Position numbers and translations under genes: made by a program. A DNA stretch of 64,000 bases from Catenuloplanes niger (GTDB lineage: Bacteria > Actinomycetota > Actinomycetes > Mycobacteriales > Micromonosporaceae): contig NZ_JAVDYC010000001.1 in NCBI RefSeq assembly GCF_031458255.1, positions 5,403,001-5,467,000 of the forward strand, given 5' to 3'. Every line of letters starts with the position of its first letter. Within the stretch, counting starts at the first letter, position 1. Shown here piece after piece: positions 1-8,425 of this stretch. Under the pieces are notes generated by a model. The model made no database searches. It saw nothing but the letters and a program-made list of their open reading frames with translations, and was not told where the DNA came from.

Positions 1-1
1 C

Positions 2-139
2 GGCCGGAGCTCCTGCCTCGCCGTGCTGGCCGGCTCCGAGGCGGACATCGGCCTGATCTCCTACGAGATGGCGCTGCTGGTCACGCGGGTCGGCGACAAC
101 TTCTCCGTCGCGCACCGGGCGGGCGTCGATGGCCGCTGA
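2..139 (+). CDS. Roadblock/LC7 domain protein, C-terminal end (partial)
   Basis: The reading frame enters from the left edge and stops at 137-139. The visible 45 residues contain the tract CLAVLAGSEADIGLISYEM followed by ALLVTRVGDNF, which resembles the last strand and helix of roadblock/LC7 (MglB-like) regulators. The stop overlaps the start of the following GTPase gene by 11 bp, so the two are almost certainly translated together. In actinomycete 'conservons' a sensor kinase, a roadblock protein, a DUF742 protein and a small GTPase form one signalling operon. Here the roadblock protein directly abuts the GTPase, so a DUF742 gene, if present, must lie further upstream. The family call is from this short tail only. 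Confidence 0.7.
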   Translation, partial: GRSSCLAVLAGSEADIGLISYEMALLVTRVGDNFSVAHRAGVDGR

Positions 140-704
140 GGAACGGCGCGCCCCGGTCGCGCTCAAGGTGCTGGTGGCCGGCGGGTTCGGCGCGGGCAAG
201 ACGACGATGGTCGGCGCGGTCAGCGAGATCCGGGTGCTGCAGACCGAGGAGATGCTGACCGACGTCAGCGTCGGCACCGACGACCTCTCCGGCGTCGAGG
301 GAAAGACGTCCACCACGGTGGCGATGGACTTCGGCCGGATCACCATCGATCAGGACCTGGTGCTCTACCTGTTCGGCACGCCCGGCCAGGACCGGTTCTG
401 GTTCCTCTGGGACGAGCTGGCCCAGGGTGCGCTCGGCGCGGTGGTGCTGGCGGACACCCGGCGGCTGGCCGACTGCTTCCCGTCGATCGACTACTTCGAG
501 ACGCGGAACCTGCCGTTCCTGGTCGGCGTGAACTGCTTCGACGGCGAGCAGAAGTTCAGCCCGGCCGCCGTGCGGACCGCACTGGACCTGGACGACGAGG
601 TGCCGGTCGTGCTCTGCGACGCCCGCGACCGCGCGTCCGGCAAGGAACTCCTGATCGAACTGGTGGAGTACGTGATCAAGCGGAACAGCGCTCGACGCGA
701 CTAG
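129..704 (+). CDS. CvnD-type Ras-like GTPase of a roadblock conservon
   Basis: A 191-residue cytoplasmic GTP-binding protein. The P-loop GGFGAGKTT is at residues 18-26, the switch II motif GTPGQDRF at 83-90, and a degenerate G4 element (VNCFDG in place of NKxD) lies near residue 140. These are typical of the GTPase that closes actinobacterial conservons and is thought to work with the roadblock protein as its regulator and with a membrane kinase-like sensor. Its ATG overlaps the end of the roadblock gene by 11 bp. Length and motifs are complete, so I expect an active GTPase. The process it controls cannot be told from the sequence. Confidence 0.9.
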   Translation: MAAEERRAPVALKVLVAGGFGAGKTTMVGAVSEIRVLQTEEMLTDVSVGTDDLSGVEGKTSTTVAMDFGRITIDQDLVLYLFGTPGQDRFWFLWDELAQGALGAVVLADTRRLADCFPSIDYFETRNLPFLVGVNCFDGEQKFSPAAVRTALDLDDEVPVVLCDARDRASGKELLIELVEYVIKRNSARRD

Positions 705-717
705 GTATGGTGGATCG

Positions 718-1020
718 ATGGTGCTGACCGGGTTCCTGTGGTCGCTGTGGGCGTGGACCGCCGCACAGCTGACCCAGGCCGCCCCGGCCGGCTCCAGCCC
801 CGCCGAGATGATCGCGCTCGCGGCCGCCGGTCTCGTCGCGGTCGTGCTGGCGATCCACCTCGCCACCGGCCGGCTGTGCGGCCCCGGCTACCCGGCGCCC
901 CACCGCGGCGCCGCGATGCGCGTGCGCGCGCTCAACACCCGCACCCCTCGACTCCGTGATCCGGACGCGGCCGGCCGTTCCCGGCCACGAGCTCCGGCGA
1001 CCCTCCCCTCGGTCGCCTAG
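718..1020 (+). CDS. DUF6412-like small membrane protein
   Basis: A 100-residue protein with two hydrophobic segments (about residues 4-20 and 30-50) and a basic C-terminal tail containing LRDPDAAGRSRPRAP. A tail of this kind next to a YidC gene is what I recall of DUF6412 proteins in Micromonosporaceae. It begins 13 bp after the GTPase gene and ends 38 bp before the YidC start. Its position suggests co-transcription with YidC. Its function is unknown. The C-terminal motif makes a chance reading frame unlikely. Confidence 0.65.
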   Translation: MVLTGFLWSLWAWTAAQLTQAAPAGSSPAEMIALAAAGLVAVVLAIHLATGRLCGPGYPAPHRGAAMRVRALNTRTPRLRDPDAAGRSRPRAPATLPSVA

Positions 1021-1058
1021 CTCTTCCCGTCCGTACCACCGTGTTGAGGGGTTCTGTC

Positions 1059-1820
1059 ATGCTCGCGTTCGGTCCCATCGACGGCGCCGCCGGCGTCGCG
1101 TCCACTGTCGTCACCTCGATCGCCTCGTTCGCCGAACCGTTCGCCGGCACCGCCGCGACCGCGATCGCGATCATCCTGTTCACCATGGGCGTCCGCCTGC
1201 TGATCTCGCCGCTGACCTGGGCGCAGATCCGCGGCCAGCGACGCACCGCCGCGCTCGCGCCGAAGCTGCGCGAACTGCAGGCCAGGCACAAGGACGATCC
1301 GGCCGCGCTGCAGGCCGAGATGCTGAAGCTGTACCGGGAGGAGGGCGCGAGCCCGCTCGGCGGCTGCCTGCCCGCGCTGCTGCAGATCCCGTTCTTCACG
1401 GTCATGTACCGGCTCTTCACCACGCCCACGCTGGCCGGGGAGCACAACGCGCTGCTGGACGAGCGGTTCTTCGGCACCGCGCTCGGCGCGCACGTCACCG
1501 AGGGCGGGCTGCCGCTCTTCGCGGTGCTGCTGGCGATGCTGACCGTGCTGGCCTGGTGGTCGTCCCGGCGGATGGCGCTGGTGCAGGCCGCGAACCCGAC
1601 GCCGGCCGACGCGCCGCCCGGCCAGGCGCAGATCATGCGGGTGATGCGCTTCCTGCCGTACGGCACCGTGCTGTTCGCCCTGGTCGTGCCGCTCGCCGCG
1701 GTGCTCTACCTGGTCACCACCACGACCTGGACCGCGGTCGAGCGGCTGCTGCTCGGCGCGGACCGGCACCTGCTCAGTGCTGCCGCGCCCGCTTCCGCCG
1801 GCGAGCCCGGACGCGGTTGA
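1059..1820 (+). CDS. yidC: YidC/Oxa1 family membrane protein insertase
   Basis: A 253-residue polytopic protein matching the short YidC/Oxa1 form of Gram-positive bacteria, which inserts and folds proteins in the cytoplasmic membrane. The conserved region includes GVRLLISPLTWAQIRGQRR with the hydrophilic-groove arginine, then a charged amphipathic region (EMLKLYREEGASPLGGCLP) and IPFFTVMYRLF. I chose ATG 1059 over the in-frame GTG at 1041 because GAGGGG lies 8 bp upstream of 1059. It is probably a secondary paralogue, since it is not beside rnpA or the replication origin. Its 3' end overlaps the convergent DedA gene by 47 bp. Confidence 0.88.
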   Translation: MLAFGPIDGAAGVASTVVTSIASFAEPFAGTAATAIAIILFTMGVRLLISPLTWAQIRGQRRTAALAPKLRELQARHKDDPAALQAEMLKLYREEGASPLGGCLPALLQIPFFTVMYRLFTTPTLAGEHNALLDERFFGTALGAHVTEGGLPLFAVLLAMLTVLAWWSSRRMALVQAANPTPADAPPGQAQIMRVMRFLPYGTVLFALVVPLAAVLYLVTTTTWTAVERLLLGADRHLLSAAAPASAGEPGRG

Positions 1821-2424
1821 ACACCCACGACCCGATGATCCAGGCGAAGATCGCCCAGATGGCGTAGTCGAACCACCGGTTGTACTGCTCGATGTCCTGC
1901 CAGCGGGAGCCGAGCGCGTAGCCCGCGCCGATGAAGATCGTGTTCCAGACGCCGCTGCCCAGCGCGGTGAACGCGATGAAGATCGGCATCGGCATGTGGT
2001 TGGCGCCCGCCGGCACGGACACGAGACTGCGCACCACCGGCACGCAGCGGCCGAGAAGCACGGCCCATTTCCCGTGCTTCTCGAACCAGCGGTCGGCCTT
2101 CTCCAGATCGTCGCGTTCGACCAGCGGCACCTTGTCCAGCCAGCGCTTCAGGCGTTCCTCGCCGAGGCCGCGGCCGACCCAGTAGAGCGCGATCGCACCG
2201 GCCAGCGAGCCGATCGTGGCCGCGACCCAGACCAGCACCAGGTTGACGCCGCCCTGGTTGGCCAGGTAGCCGGCCAGCGCGAGCACGACCTCGCTGGGGA
2301 TCGGCGGGACGATGTTCTCCAGCGCGACGAGCAGGCCGACGCCGATCTCACCGAGCGATTCGATGACACCGGCCACCCATCCGCTGAGTCCGGTCAGGTT
2401 CTGCGAGGGATTGTCGGCGCTCAT
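1774..2424 (-). CDS. DedA family membrane protein
   Basis: A 216-residue membrane protein of the DedA/VTT family, now linked to lipid-carrier and phospholipid translocation. Diagnostic tracts are the N-terminal re-entrant region ENIVPPIPSEVVLALAGYLA, the GxxxG region ALYWVGRGLGEERL, and the arginine-containing segment GRCVPVVRSLVSVPAG. The C-terminus is strongly basic. ATG 2424 fits the family N-terminus, whereas an upstream in-frame extension would read through the divergent regulatory region. It is transcribed towards yidC and their coding ends overlap by 47 bp, leaving no room for a conventional terminator. Confidence 0.88.
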   Translation of the reverse strand: MSADNPSQNLTGLSGWVAGVIESLGEIGVGLLVALENIVPPIPSEVVLALAGYLANQGGVNLVLVWVAATIGSLAGAIALYWVGRGLGEERLKRWLDKVPLVERDDLEKADRWFEKHGKWAVLLGRCVPVVRSLVSVPAGANHMPMPIFIAFTALGSGVWNTIFIGAGYALGSRWQDIEQYNRWFDYAIWAIFAWIIGSWVFNRVRARRRKRARQH

Positions 2425-2440
2425 GGTCACGATCGGTCGA

Positions 2441-3457
2441 CTACCCGGCGACCCCCCGGCCGAAACGAACCGAGCTGTCCCTGATCTCCAGATGGGTGGC
2501 GAGCGTGATGGTCGACGGCGGCCGGGCCGGCTCGGCGATCCGCGCGGCCAGCAGCCGCGCGGCGGCCCGCCCCAGCTCATAGGTCGGCTGCGCCACCGTG
2601 GTCAGCGCGGGCCGGATCAGCGCGGCCCAGGGCAGGTCGTCGAAACCCGCCAGACCCACCTCACCGGGTACGGGCACGCCACGGTCCCGCAGGCAGCGCA
2701 GCGCGCCGAGGGCCAGCCGATTGCCCGCCGCGAAGACCGCGTCCGGCCGCTCCGCCAGCGCCAGCAGGGCCCGCATCGCCTCGTAACCAGACTCCTCCCG
2801 GAAGTCCGCGTGCCGGATCAGCGCGTCGTCGACCGGCCGGCCGTGCTCCTGCAGCGCGGCCCGGTAGCCGGCCGCGCGCTGGGTCGCGGTGGAGACCGTG
2901 GCCGGGCCGGTGATGCACGCGATGCGCGCGTAACCGGACTCGATCAGGTGCGCGGTCGCGGCCTGCGCGCCCAGCTCGTTGTCGACCAGCACGGTGTCCA
3001 CCCGGAGCTCCGGTGGCTGCCGGTCGACGACCACCACGGGCACGCGCGCGTCCAGCAGCCGGCGCACGTGCGGCGCGCCCGGCCCGGCCGGCGCGACGAT
3101 CACCCCGGCCATCTGCTCGGCCAGCGCGGCGTCGACGTACCCGCCCTCCTTGGCCTCGTCGTCGTCCGTGTTGCAGAGGACGACGGAGAACCCGGCCGGC
3201 CGGGCGGCGTCCTCCACGCCGCGCACCATCGCGGTGTAGAACGGATCACCGATGTCGGAGATGATCGCCGCCCAGAGCGTGGTGCGGCTCCGCCGCAGGT
3301 TCCGGGCGACCGCGTTGGGCCGGTAACCCAGGTCCGCCATGGCCTGCCGGACCCGTTCCACCAGGACGGGGTCCACATTGGCATGTCCGTTGACCACTCG
3401 GGAAACGGTCGCGGGGGAGACTTCCGCGCGCCGTGCGACGTCGTAGATGGTCGCCAT
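2441..3457 (-). CDS. LacI family transcriptional regulator
   Basis: A 338-residue regulator. The N-terminus MATIYDVARRAEVSPATVSR is the LacI helix-turn-helix and is followed by the hinge helix region (ALYRPNAVARNL-like) and a periplasmic-binding-protein-like sugar domain. ATG 3457 is chosen because GAGGAGC lies just upstream. It is divergent from the GH13 gene that starts 108 bp away, so it probably controls that gene in response to a carbohydrate. The intergenic region holds half-sites such as CGTTTC and GGAAACG that could serve as LacI operators, but I see no clean full palindrome. Confidence 0.9.
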   Translation of the reverse strand: MATIYDVARRAEVSPATVSRVVNGHANVDPVLVERVRQAMADLGYRPNAVARNLRRSRTTLWAAIISDIGDPFYTAMVRGVEDAARPAGFSVVLCNTDDDEAKEGGYVDAALAEQMAGVIVAPAGPGAPHVRRLLDARVPVVVVDRQPPELRVDTVLVDNELGAQAATAHLIESGYARIACITGPATVSTATQRAAGYRAALQEHGRPVDDALIRHADFREESGYEAMRALLALAERPDAVFAAGNRLALGALRCLRDRGVPVPGEVGLAGFDDLPWAALIRPALTTVAQPTYELGRAAARLLAARIAEPARPPSTITLATHLEIRDSSVRFGRGVAG

Positions 3458-3565
3458 CGCTCCTCGTTCGTTTCTGCATCTCCCTGCGCCGCGCCGGTCC
3501 CCGCGCACATGATCTCACCCGTCCATGTCGGTTTGGTGTCGGCACCGACTGGAAACGTCGTGCTC

Positions 3566-5191
3566 ATGAATGAGCGGTGGTACTCCAAGGCCGTCGTCTA
3601 CTGCCTCGACATCGACACGTTCCAGGACTCGAACGGCGACGGGGTCGGCGACATCCGGGGACTGATCGGCCGGCTGGACTATCTGGCCCGGCTCGGTATC
3701 ACGTGTCTCTGGCTGCACCCGATCCACCCGTCACCGAACCGCGACGACGGCTACGACGCCACCGACTTCTACAACGTCGACCCGCGCTTCGGCACGCTCG
3801 GCGACTTCGCGGAACTGCTGCACGAGGCCCGTAACCGGGGCATTCGCGTGATCATCGACCTGGTGGTCAACCACGTGTCGAACGAGCACCCGTGGTTCCA
3901 GTCGGCGCGGTCGTCGCCGGACTCGCCGTACCGGGACTGGTTCGTCTGGTCGGACACCGAGCCGTCCGATCGTGGCCAGGGCATGGTGTTCCCGGGCGAG
4001 CAGAAGGAGACGTGGACCTACGACCGGACCGCGAAGGCCTGGTTCTACCACCGCTTCTACGACTTCCAGCCGGACCTCAACATCACCAATCCCGAGGTGC
4101 GCGAGGAAATAAAGAAGATCTGCGCTTTCTGGTTGCAGCTGGGCGTTTCCGGCTTTCGGATGGATGCGGTGCCGTTCATCATCGAGCGCACCGAACCGGG
4201 CAATCCGAACTCGCCGAAGGACTTCGAATTCCTCACCGAACTCCGGTCGCACATCCAGTGGCGCCAGGGCGACGCGATGCTGCTGGCCGAGGCGAACGTG
4301 GAACCGGCCGAGCTGACCAACTACTTCGGCGGCCGGCTGCACATGCTCTTCGACTTCATGCTGAACGCGCGGCTGATGCTGGCCCTCGCCCGGCAGGACC
4401 CGGAGGGCATCATCGACGCGCTGCGCGACACCCCGGCGCTGCCGGACGGCGGGCAGTGGGCCACGTTCCTGCGCAACCACGACGAGGTGGACCTGTCCCG
4501 GCTCACCGCGGACCAGCGCCAGGACGTCTTCGAGGCCTTCGGGCCGGACGAGGGCATGCGGCTCTACGACCGGGGCATCCGGCGGCGGCTGGCACCCATG
4601 CTGGGCAACGACCGGCGCCGGATCGAGCTGGCCTACGCGCTGCAGTTCAGCCTGCGGGGCACGCCCGTGCTGCGCTACGGCGAGGAGATCGGCATGGGTG
4701 AGGACCTGAGCCTGCCGGGGCGGATGGCGATCCGTACGCCCATGCAGTGGTCCTTCCAGCCGAACGGCGGTTTCACCACGTCGGACGAGCCGCTGCGCCC
4801 ACCGGTCAGCGGCGGCGAGTACGGCTGGGAGACGCTGAACGTCACCGCGCAGCGCGGCGACCGGAACTCGCTGCTCTCCTGGTTCGAGCGCATGATCCGC
4901 ACGCTGCGCGAGGCACCCGAGGTCGGCGGCGGCTCCTGCCAGCACGTGGACGTGCCGGTGCCGCACGGCGTGCTGGCCCACCGCGCGGTCGACACCACCG
5001 GGTGCATGCTGTTCCTGCACAACCTGGGCGGCGACGACTGCGAGGTGGACATGTCGTCGCTGGCCGAGGAGGCCGACCACCCGGTCGAGGTGCTCTCCGA
5101 CGACGGCTACGACCCGATCACCGAGGACCTGTCCGCGGTGAAGCTCAACGGGTACGGCTACCGCTGGGTCCGGCTGCGCCGCGGCTGGTGA
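3566..5191 (+). CDS. GH13 alpha-amylase family enzyme, trehalose-synthase-like
   Basis: A 541-residue cytoplasmic glycoside hydrolase family 13 enzyme. Conserved region I is DLVVNHV (98-104), the nucleophile is D200 in GFRMDAVPF, the acid/base is E242 in LLAEANVEP, and the transition-state aspartate is D306 in FLRNHDE. The tracts LRYGEEIGMGEDL and IRTPMQW are typical of the trehalose synthase (maltose to trehalose) branch rather than secreted amylases, and there is no signal peptide. It may alternatively act on related alpha-glucosides. A divergent LacI regulator supports sugar-responsive control. A hairpin lies directly downstream at 5201-5235. Confidence 0.85.
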   Translation: MNERWYSKAVVYCLDIDTFQDSNGDGVGDIRGLIGRLDYLARLGITCLWLHPIHPSPNRDDGYDATDFYNVDPRFGTLGDFAELLHEARNRGIRVIIDLVVNHVSNEHPWFQSARSSPDSPYRDWFVWSDTEPSDRGQGMVFPGEQKETWTYDRTAKAWFYHRFYDFQPDLNITNPEVREEIKKICAFWLQLGVSGFRMDAVPFIIERTEPGNPNSPKDFEFLTELRSHIQWRQGDAMLLAEANVEPAELTNYFGGRLHMLFDFMLNARLMLALARQDPEGIIDALRDTPALPDGGQWATFLRNHDEVDLSRLTADQRQDVFEAFGPDEGMRLYDRGIRRRLAPMLGNDRRRIELAYALQFSLRGTPVLRYGEEIGMGEDLSLPGRMAIRTPMQWSFQPNGGFTTSDEPLRPPVSGGEYGWETLNVTAQRGDRNSLLSWFERMIRTLREAPEVGGGSCQHVDVPVPHGVLAHRAVDTTGCMLFLHNLGGDDCEVDMSSLAEEADHPVEVLSDDGYDPITEDLSAVKLNGYGYRWVRLRRGW

Positions 5192-5200
5192 ACCCCGCAC

Positions 5201-5235
5201 CGCGCCGCGGCCGGTGACTGCCGGGCCGCGGCGCG
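5201..5235. terminator. Hairpin between convergent genes
   Basis: CGCGCCGCGGCC (5201-5212) and GGCCGCGGCGCG (5224-5235) form a perfect 12-bp stem with an 11-nt loop. It sits between the end of the GH13 gene and the end of the convergent membrane-protein gene. There is no T-tract, as is common for actinomycete terminators, so its function is inferred from its position. Confidence 0.6.
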
Positions 5236-5274
5236 CGGTCGGCGGCCGGCGTCATGGCGTGCGGCCGGCCGGCC

Positions 5275-5700
5275 TCAGGCCTCGGCCGGGGTGGTGGCGC
5301 GCGTGCGGTGCAGCCAGAAGAGCCCGACCAGCGGCAGCACCAGCGGGACGTAGCCGTAGCCCTGACCGAAGTTCGACCAGACCGTCGCGTCCGGGAACGC
5401 CGCCGGGTCGAACACGCTGAGCAGGCCGACCACGACCACACCGACCAGCTCGATCACGATCGCCACCAGCGCGACCCGGCGGCCGCCCGGCGAGTTGCGG
5501 GACAACGCGACCGCGGCCACCAGGTAGATCACGGCCGCGACCGCGGACAGCGCGTAGGCCAGCGGCGCCTCGCCGAACTTCGTGGCGATCTGCACCCCCG
5601 CCCGGGCGCCCGCGGCCAGCGCGAAGATGCAGTAGATGATCAGGACCACCCGGCCGGGCCCGCGCCCGGTCGGGCGCATCCCGTGCGCCTCGGTCGTCAT
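5275..5700 (-). CDS. Integral membrane protein of unknown function (four segments)
   Basis: A 141-residue protein with four predicted transmembrane segments: about residues 18-36 (VVLIIYCIFALAAG), 48-67, 75-97 (VALVAIVIELVGVVVVGLL) and 113-128. A conserved-looking polar tract DATVWSNFGQGYGYVPLVLP precedes the last segment. I recognise no catalytic motif. It lies 7 bp downstream of another small membrane-protein gene on the same strand, so the pair is probably one operon, perhaps encoding a two-component membrane complex. Proteins of this appearance are common and uncharacterised in actinomycetes. Confidence 0.75.
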   Translation of the reverse strand: MTTEAHGMRPTGRGPGRVVLIIYCIFALAAGARAGVQIATKFGEAPLAYALSAVAAVIYLVAAVALSRNSPGGRRVALVAIVIELVGVVVVGLLSVFDPAAFPDATVWSNFGQGYGYVPLVLPLVGLFWLHRTRATTPAEA

Positions 5701-5707
5701 CGACGTC

Positions 5708-6061
5708 CTATCCCCAGATCTGTTCCAGCCGGAGCACCAGCACCGGGATCACCAGGCAGCCCACCGCGACGGTGACCGAGCCCCACTTCGTCGGCTCCAT
5801 CCGCGCCAGCACGAACGCGACCGCCGGCCAGCAGACCATGGTCACCAGGTAGCCGGCGAACGTCTCCGGCTCGGCCGGCCGCTCGCCGCCGAGGAGCGCC
5901 ACCAGCGCGATCACGCCCATCGCCAGCACGCCCGCCTGCAGCAGCACGAGCCCGGCGAACTGCACCCGGTCGGGCGCGCGACCGCGGAAGCCGGCGAAAC
6001 CGGCCCAGGCGGCGACGAGCAGCGAGGCGATAATGATCGCGAGGTTGAGTGCGCCGATCAC
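5708..6061 (-). CDS. Small integral membrane protein, unknown function
   Basis: A 117-residue protein with four hydrophobic segments: roughly 5-23, 34-58 (FAGLVLLQAGVLAMGVIALVA), 66-84 and 92-112. I selected GTG 6061 because GGAG sits 7 bp upstream and translation from there begins at once with a membrane segment. Longer upstream frames are arginine-rich shadow sequence. It is the first gene of a likely two-gene operon with the membrane protein at 5275-5700. No enzyme or transporter motif is visible. Confidence 0.72.
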   Translation of the reverse strand: MIGALNLAIIIASLLVAAWAGFAGFRGRAPDRVQFAGLVLLQAGVLAMGVIALVALLGGERPAEPETFAGYLVTMVCWPAVAFVLARMEPTKWGSVTVAVGCLVIPVLVLRLEQIWG

Positions 6062-6117
6062 CGGGCGTCTCCATGGTGCACGGGGCCACTCTACGCGCGG
6101 GTTCGGAAGGGGCCGGC

Positions 6118-6462
6118 ATGACCGTTTTCCCGATCGGCACCGTCGCCGCGGTCTGCCACGCGGCCAACCGCGCGCTGCAGACCGCGATCGGTGATCCGCA
6201 GCCGTCGCCCGAGGTGCCCGAGCGGTGGGAGCGGGTGGCCACCGAGGCCAGCATCCGCGCGGTCCTCGCCGGCGCGACGCCCGAGGACCTGCACGACGCG
6301 TGGTGCGCCCTGAAGGTCGACGACGGCTGGCGGTACGGCCCGCGCAAGGACCCGGTCGCGAGGACCCATCCCTGCCTGGTGCCGTACGACGCGCTCCCGG
6401 AGACCGAACGGCGCAAGGACGCGCTGTTCCATGCCATTGTCCGGGCGCTCGCCGGGTCGTGA
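6118..6462 (+). CDS. RyR-domain protein
   Basis: A 114-residue protein that is almost entirely one RyR (ryanodine-receptor repeat) domain. The signature is GWRYGPRKDPVARTHPCLVP followed by YDALPETERRKDALFHAIVRAL (about residues 70-112). An N-terminal helix, AAVCHAANRALQTAIGD, precedes it. Such single-domain prokaryotic RyR proteins occur in phages and bacterial chromosomes; a ligand-binding role has been proposed. It is divergently arranged from the small membrane genes with 56 bp between the starts. It stands alone here, with no phage genes nearby. Confidence 0.85.
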   Translation: MTVFPIGTVAAVCHAANRALQTAIGDPQPSPEVPERWERVATEASIRAVLAGATPEDLHDAWCALKVDDGWRYGPRKDPVARTHPCLVPYDALPETERRKDALFHAIVRALAGS

Positions 6463-6527
6463 CCGGCACGTGATTTCCGGCCCGGAAGATATGTGCCGAC
6501 GTCCGGGATCGGGGAGGGTCGGGGACC

Positions 6528-7310
6528 GTGGGGTTTGACTGGGCCGAGCGCTATGACCTGTCGGTGGCCGTGTGGGGGCTGCTGATCGCCGGCGGCTCGG
6601 TGATCGTGGCGTTGATCTTCCTCGCGGTCGTCAGCGTCACCACCCGCGAGCCGCACCGCGGACCGGACCCGAAGCTGCTCCGCGCCGAGGCGGACGAGCT
6701 GGCCGCACACGCGTCCGCCGCCTACGCCAAGGCCGGGCGGGCCGCGGCCGCGGCCGAGCAGGCCCGCGCGGCGGCCGCCGCGGCCGAGCAGGCCCGCGAC
6801 GAGGCCTGGGCGGCGCAGGAGGTGGCGGACGCGGCCTACGACGCGGCCCGCAAGGACGTGGAGGACGCGGCCGCCGAGATCGCCGCCGCGGCCGCGCTGC
6901 AGTCGCTCGACGCGGATGCCGACGCCGATCCCGATACCGACGCCGATCCCGAGTCGCGGCCGGAGTCCGGCGAGGACCGGGACCGGACCGTGTCGCGGGC
7001 CGCGCTGGGGGCGTACAAGCGCGGTGAGATCTCCGTCGAGGAGCTGCGTGACGTCTTCCGGGTGACCACCACCGACCAGTCGCCGCTGCAGAGCGAGCGC
7101 GAGCGGGTGGCGTACCGCTACCAGACCGAACAGCGCGCCGCCCACCGCATGTACGACCGGGCGGCCGCCGCGGCCCGCGCCGCCGACGAGGCCGCCCGGA
7201 TAGCCGAGATCGCCGCGATCGCGCTCGCCGAGGAAGCCGCCGAGGCCGCGGCCGAGGCGCACGAGGCGATGCTGCTGGCCCGCGAGCACGCCGGCAAGCG
7301 CCGCCGCTGA
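6528..7310 (+). CDS. Membrane-anchored alanine-rich coiled-coil protein
   Basis: A 260-residue protein starting at GTG 6528 behind GGGGAGGG. Residues about 12-37 (VAVWGLLIAGGSVIVALIFLAV with flanks) form one membrane anchor. Most of the rest is heptad-like helix rich in Ala, Glu and Arg, in two blocks (about 45-115 and 185-255) separated by an acidic linker with repeated DAD/DPD units near 120-135. This predicts an inner-membrane protein with long cytoplasmic coiled coils. I do not recognise a family. The extreme composition means homology searches would be dominated by low-complexity hits. Confidence 0.72.
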   Translation: MGFDWAERYDLSVAVWGLLIAGGSVIVALIFLAVVSVTTREPHRGPDPKLLRAEADELAAHASAAYAKAGRAAAAAEQARAAAAAAEQARDEAWAAQEVADAAYDAARKDVEDAAAEIAAAAALQSLDADADADPDTDADPESRPESGEDRDRTVSRAALGAYKRGEISVEELRDVFRVTTTDQSPLQSERERVAYRYQTEQRAAHRMYDRAAAAARAADEAARIAEIAAIALAEEAAEAAAEAHEAMLLAREHAGKRRR

Positions 7311-7515
7311 GCAACGAGTCGCCTCCCGCCGCCGGGCAGCGGGCCGCCGGGCCGGCCGTCGACCGCCGCCGTGCCGTCCGGCCATCCGGGCGGTGTCACC
7401 GCGGCACGCTCCACATCGCCACGCTCCACATCGCATCGTGAACCCGCGCGGGTAACGGATTCGTATACCCCTAGGGTGGGGTGTCGACTGACCGGCACGG
7501 CGATGAGGAGCGACG

Positions 7516-8409
7516 ATGAGATTCGGACTGCTCGGCACGGGCTATTGGGCCGCTGAGACGCAGGGCACGGCACTGGCCGCCCACCCGGAGGCCGACCTCG
7601 TCGGCGTCTGGGGCCGCGACTCCGCCCGCACGCGAGCCGTCGCCGACCGGTTCGGCATCACCGCCTACGACGACGTCGACGCGCTCATCGCGGACGTGGA
7701 CGCGGTCTCCGTCGCGCTCCCGCCGGACGTCCAGGCCGACCTGGCCACCCGCGCCGCCACCGCCGGCCGCCACCTGCTGCTGGACAAGCCGCTGTCGCTC
7801 TCCGTCGCGGCCGCCGACCGCCTGGTCGCCGCGGTGGAGAAGCACGACGTGGCGTCCGTGGTCTTCTTCACCAGCCGCTTCCAGACCCCGGTGGAGGAGT
7901 TCATCCGCGAGGCGGTCACCACCGGCGGCTGGACCGGCGCCCGGGCCGACCGTTTCGCCTCCATCTACGGCGACGGCAGCCCCTACGCCGGGTCGTCGTG
8001 GCGCAAGGAGGCCGGTGGACTCTGGGACGTGGGCCCGCACGCGCTGGCGGTGCTGCTGGCCGTCCTCGGCATGCCGACCTCGGTGACCGCGCTGCCCGGC
8101 GCCAACAACACGACGCACGTGCTGGTCAAGCACATGCTCGGCGCGGTCAGCTCGCTGGCCCTGACGCTCGAGGCGCCGGCGGCGTTGAAGGGCAACACCA
8201 CGGTCTTCCACGGTACGGCCGGTGCGGTGCCGGTCCCGGAACACTCGTCCTCCTCGGTGGAGGCGTTCGGTTCCGCCATCAGCCAGCTCGTCCAGGCCGC
8301 CCAGCACCGCGCGCCGCACCCGTGCGGTGTCCATTTCGGACGTCTGATCGTCGCGGTCCTGGAGGCGGCCGAGACGTCCATCAAGGAGTCCCGCACCGTC
8401 ACGCTCTGA
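7516..8409 (+). CDS. Gfo/Idh/MocA family NAD(P)-dependent oxidoreductase
   Basis: A 297-residue oxidoreductase. The Rossmann motif is GLLGTGYWA near residues 4-12, and the family EKP-type motif is present as DKP at 90-92. The second half is the alpha/beta substrate-binding domain, with GGLWDVGPHALAVLL as the conserved catalytic-histidine region. A good ribosome site (GAGGAG) precedes ATG 7516. The substrate is probably a sugar or polyol, but the residues do not say which. It is monocistronic: the upstream gene ends 205 bp away and the downstream gene is convergent, 16 bp beyond its stop. Confidence 0.9.
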   Translation: MRFGLLGTGYWAAETQGTALAAHPEADLVGVWGRDSARTRAVADRFGITAYDDVDALIADVDAVSVALPPDVQADLATRAATAGRHLLLDKPLSLSVAAADRLVAAVEKHDVASVVFFTSRFQTPVEEFIREAVTTGGWTGARADRFASIYGDGSPYAGSSWRKEAGGLWDVGPHALAVLLAVLGMPTSVTALPGANNTTHVLVKHMLGAVSSLALTLEAPAALKGNTTVFHGTAGAVPVPEHSSSSVEAFGSAISQLVQAAQHRAPHPCGVHFGRLIVAVLEAAETSIKESRTVTL

Positions 8410-8425
8410 GGTGCGGCGCGCGGCG

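Noticed and set aside
2312-3565. Long N-terminal extension of the GH13 enzyme
   Set aside because: The extension runs antisense through the LacI gene and is Arg/Pro-rich. The enzyme family starts at the MNERWYSKAVVY tract.
6572-7027. Gly/Arg-rich overlapping frame within the coiled-coil gene
   Set aside because: It is the alternate-frame reading of Ala-rich codons. It has no start context and no membrane anchor.
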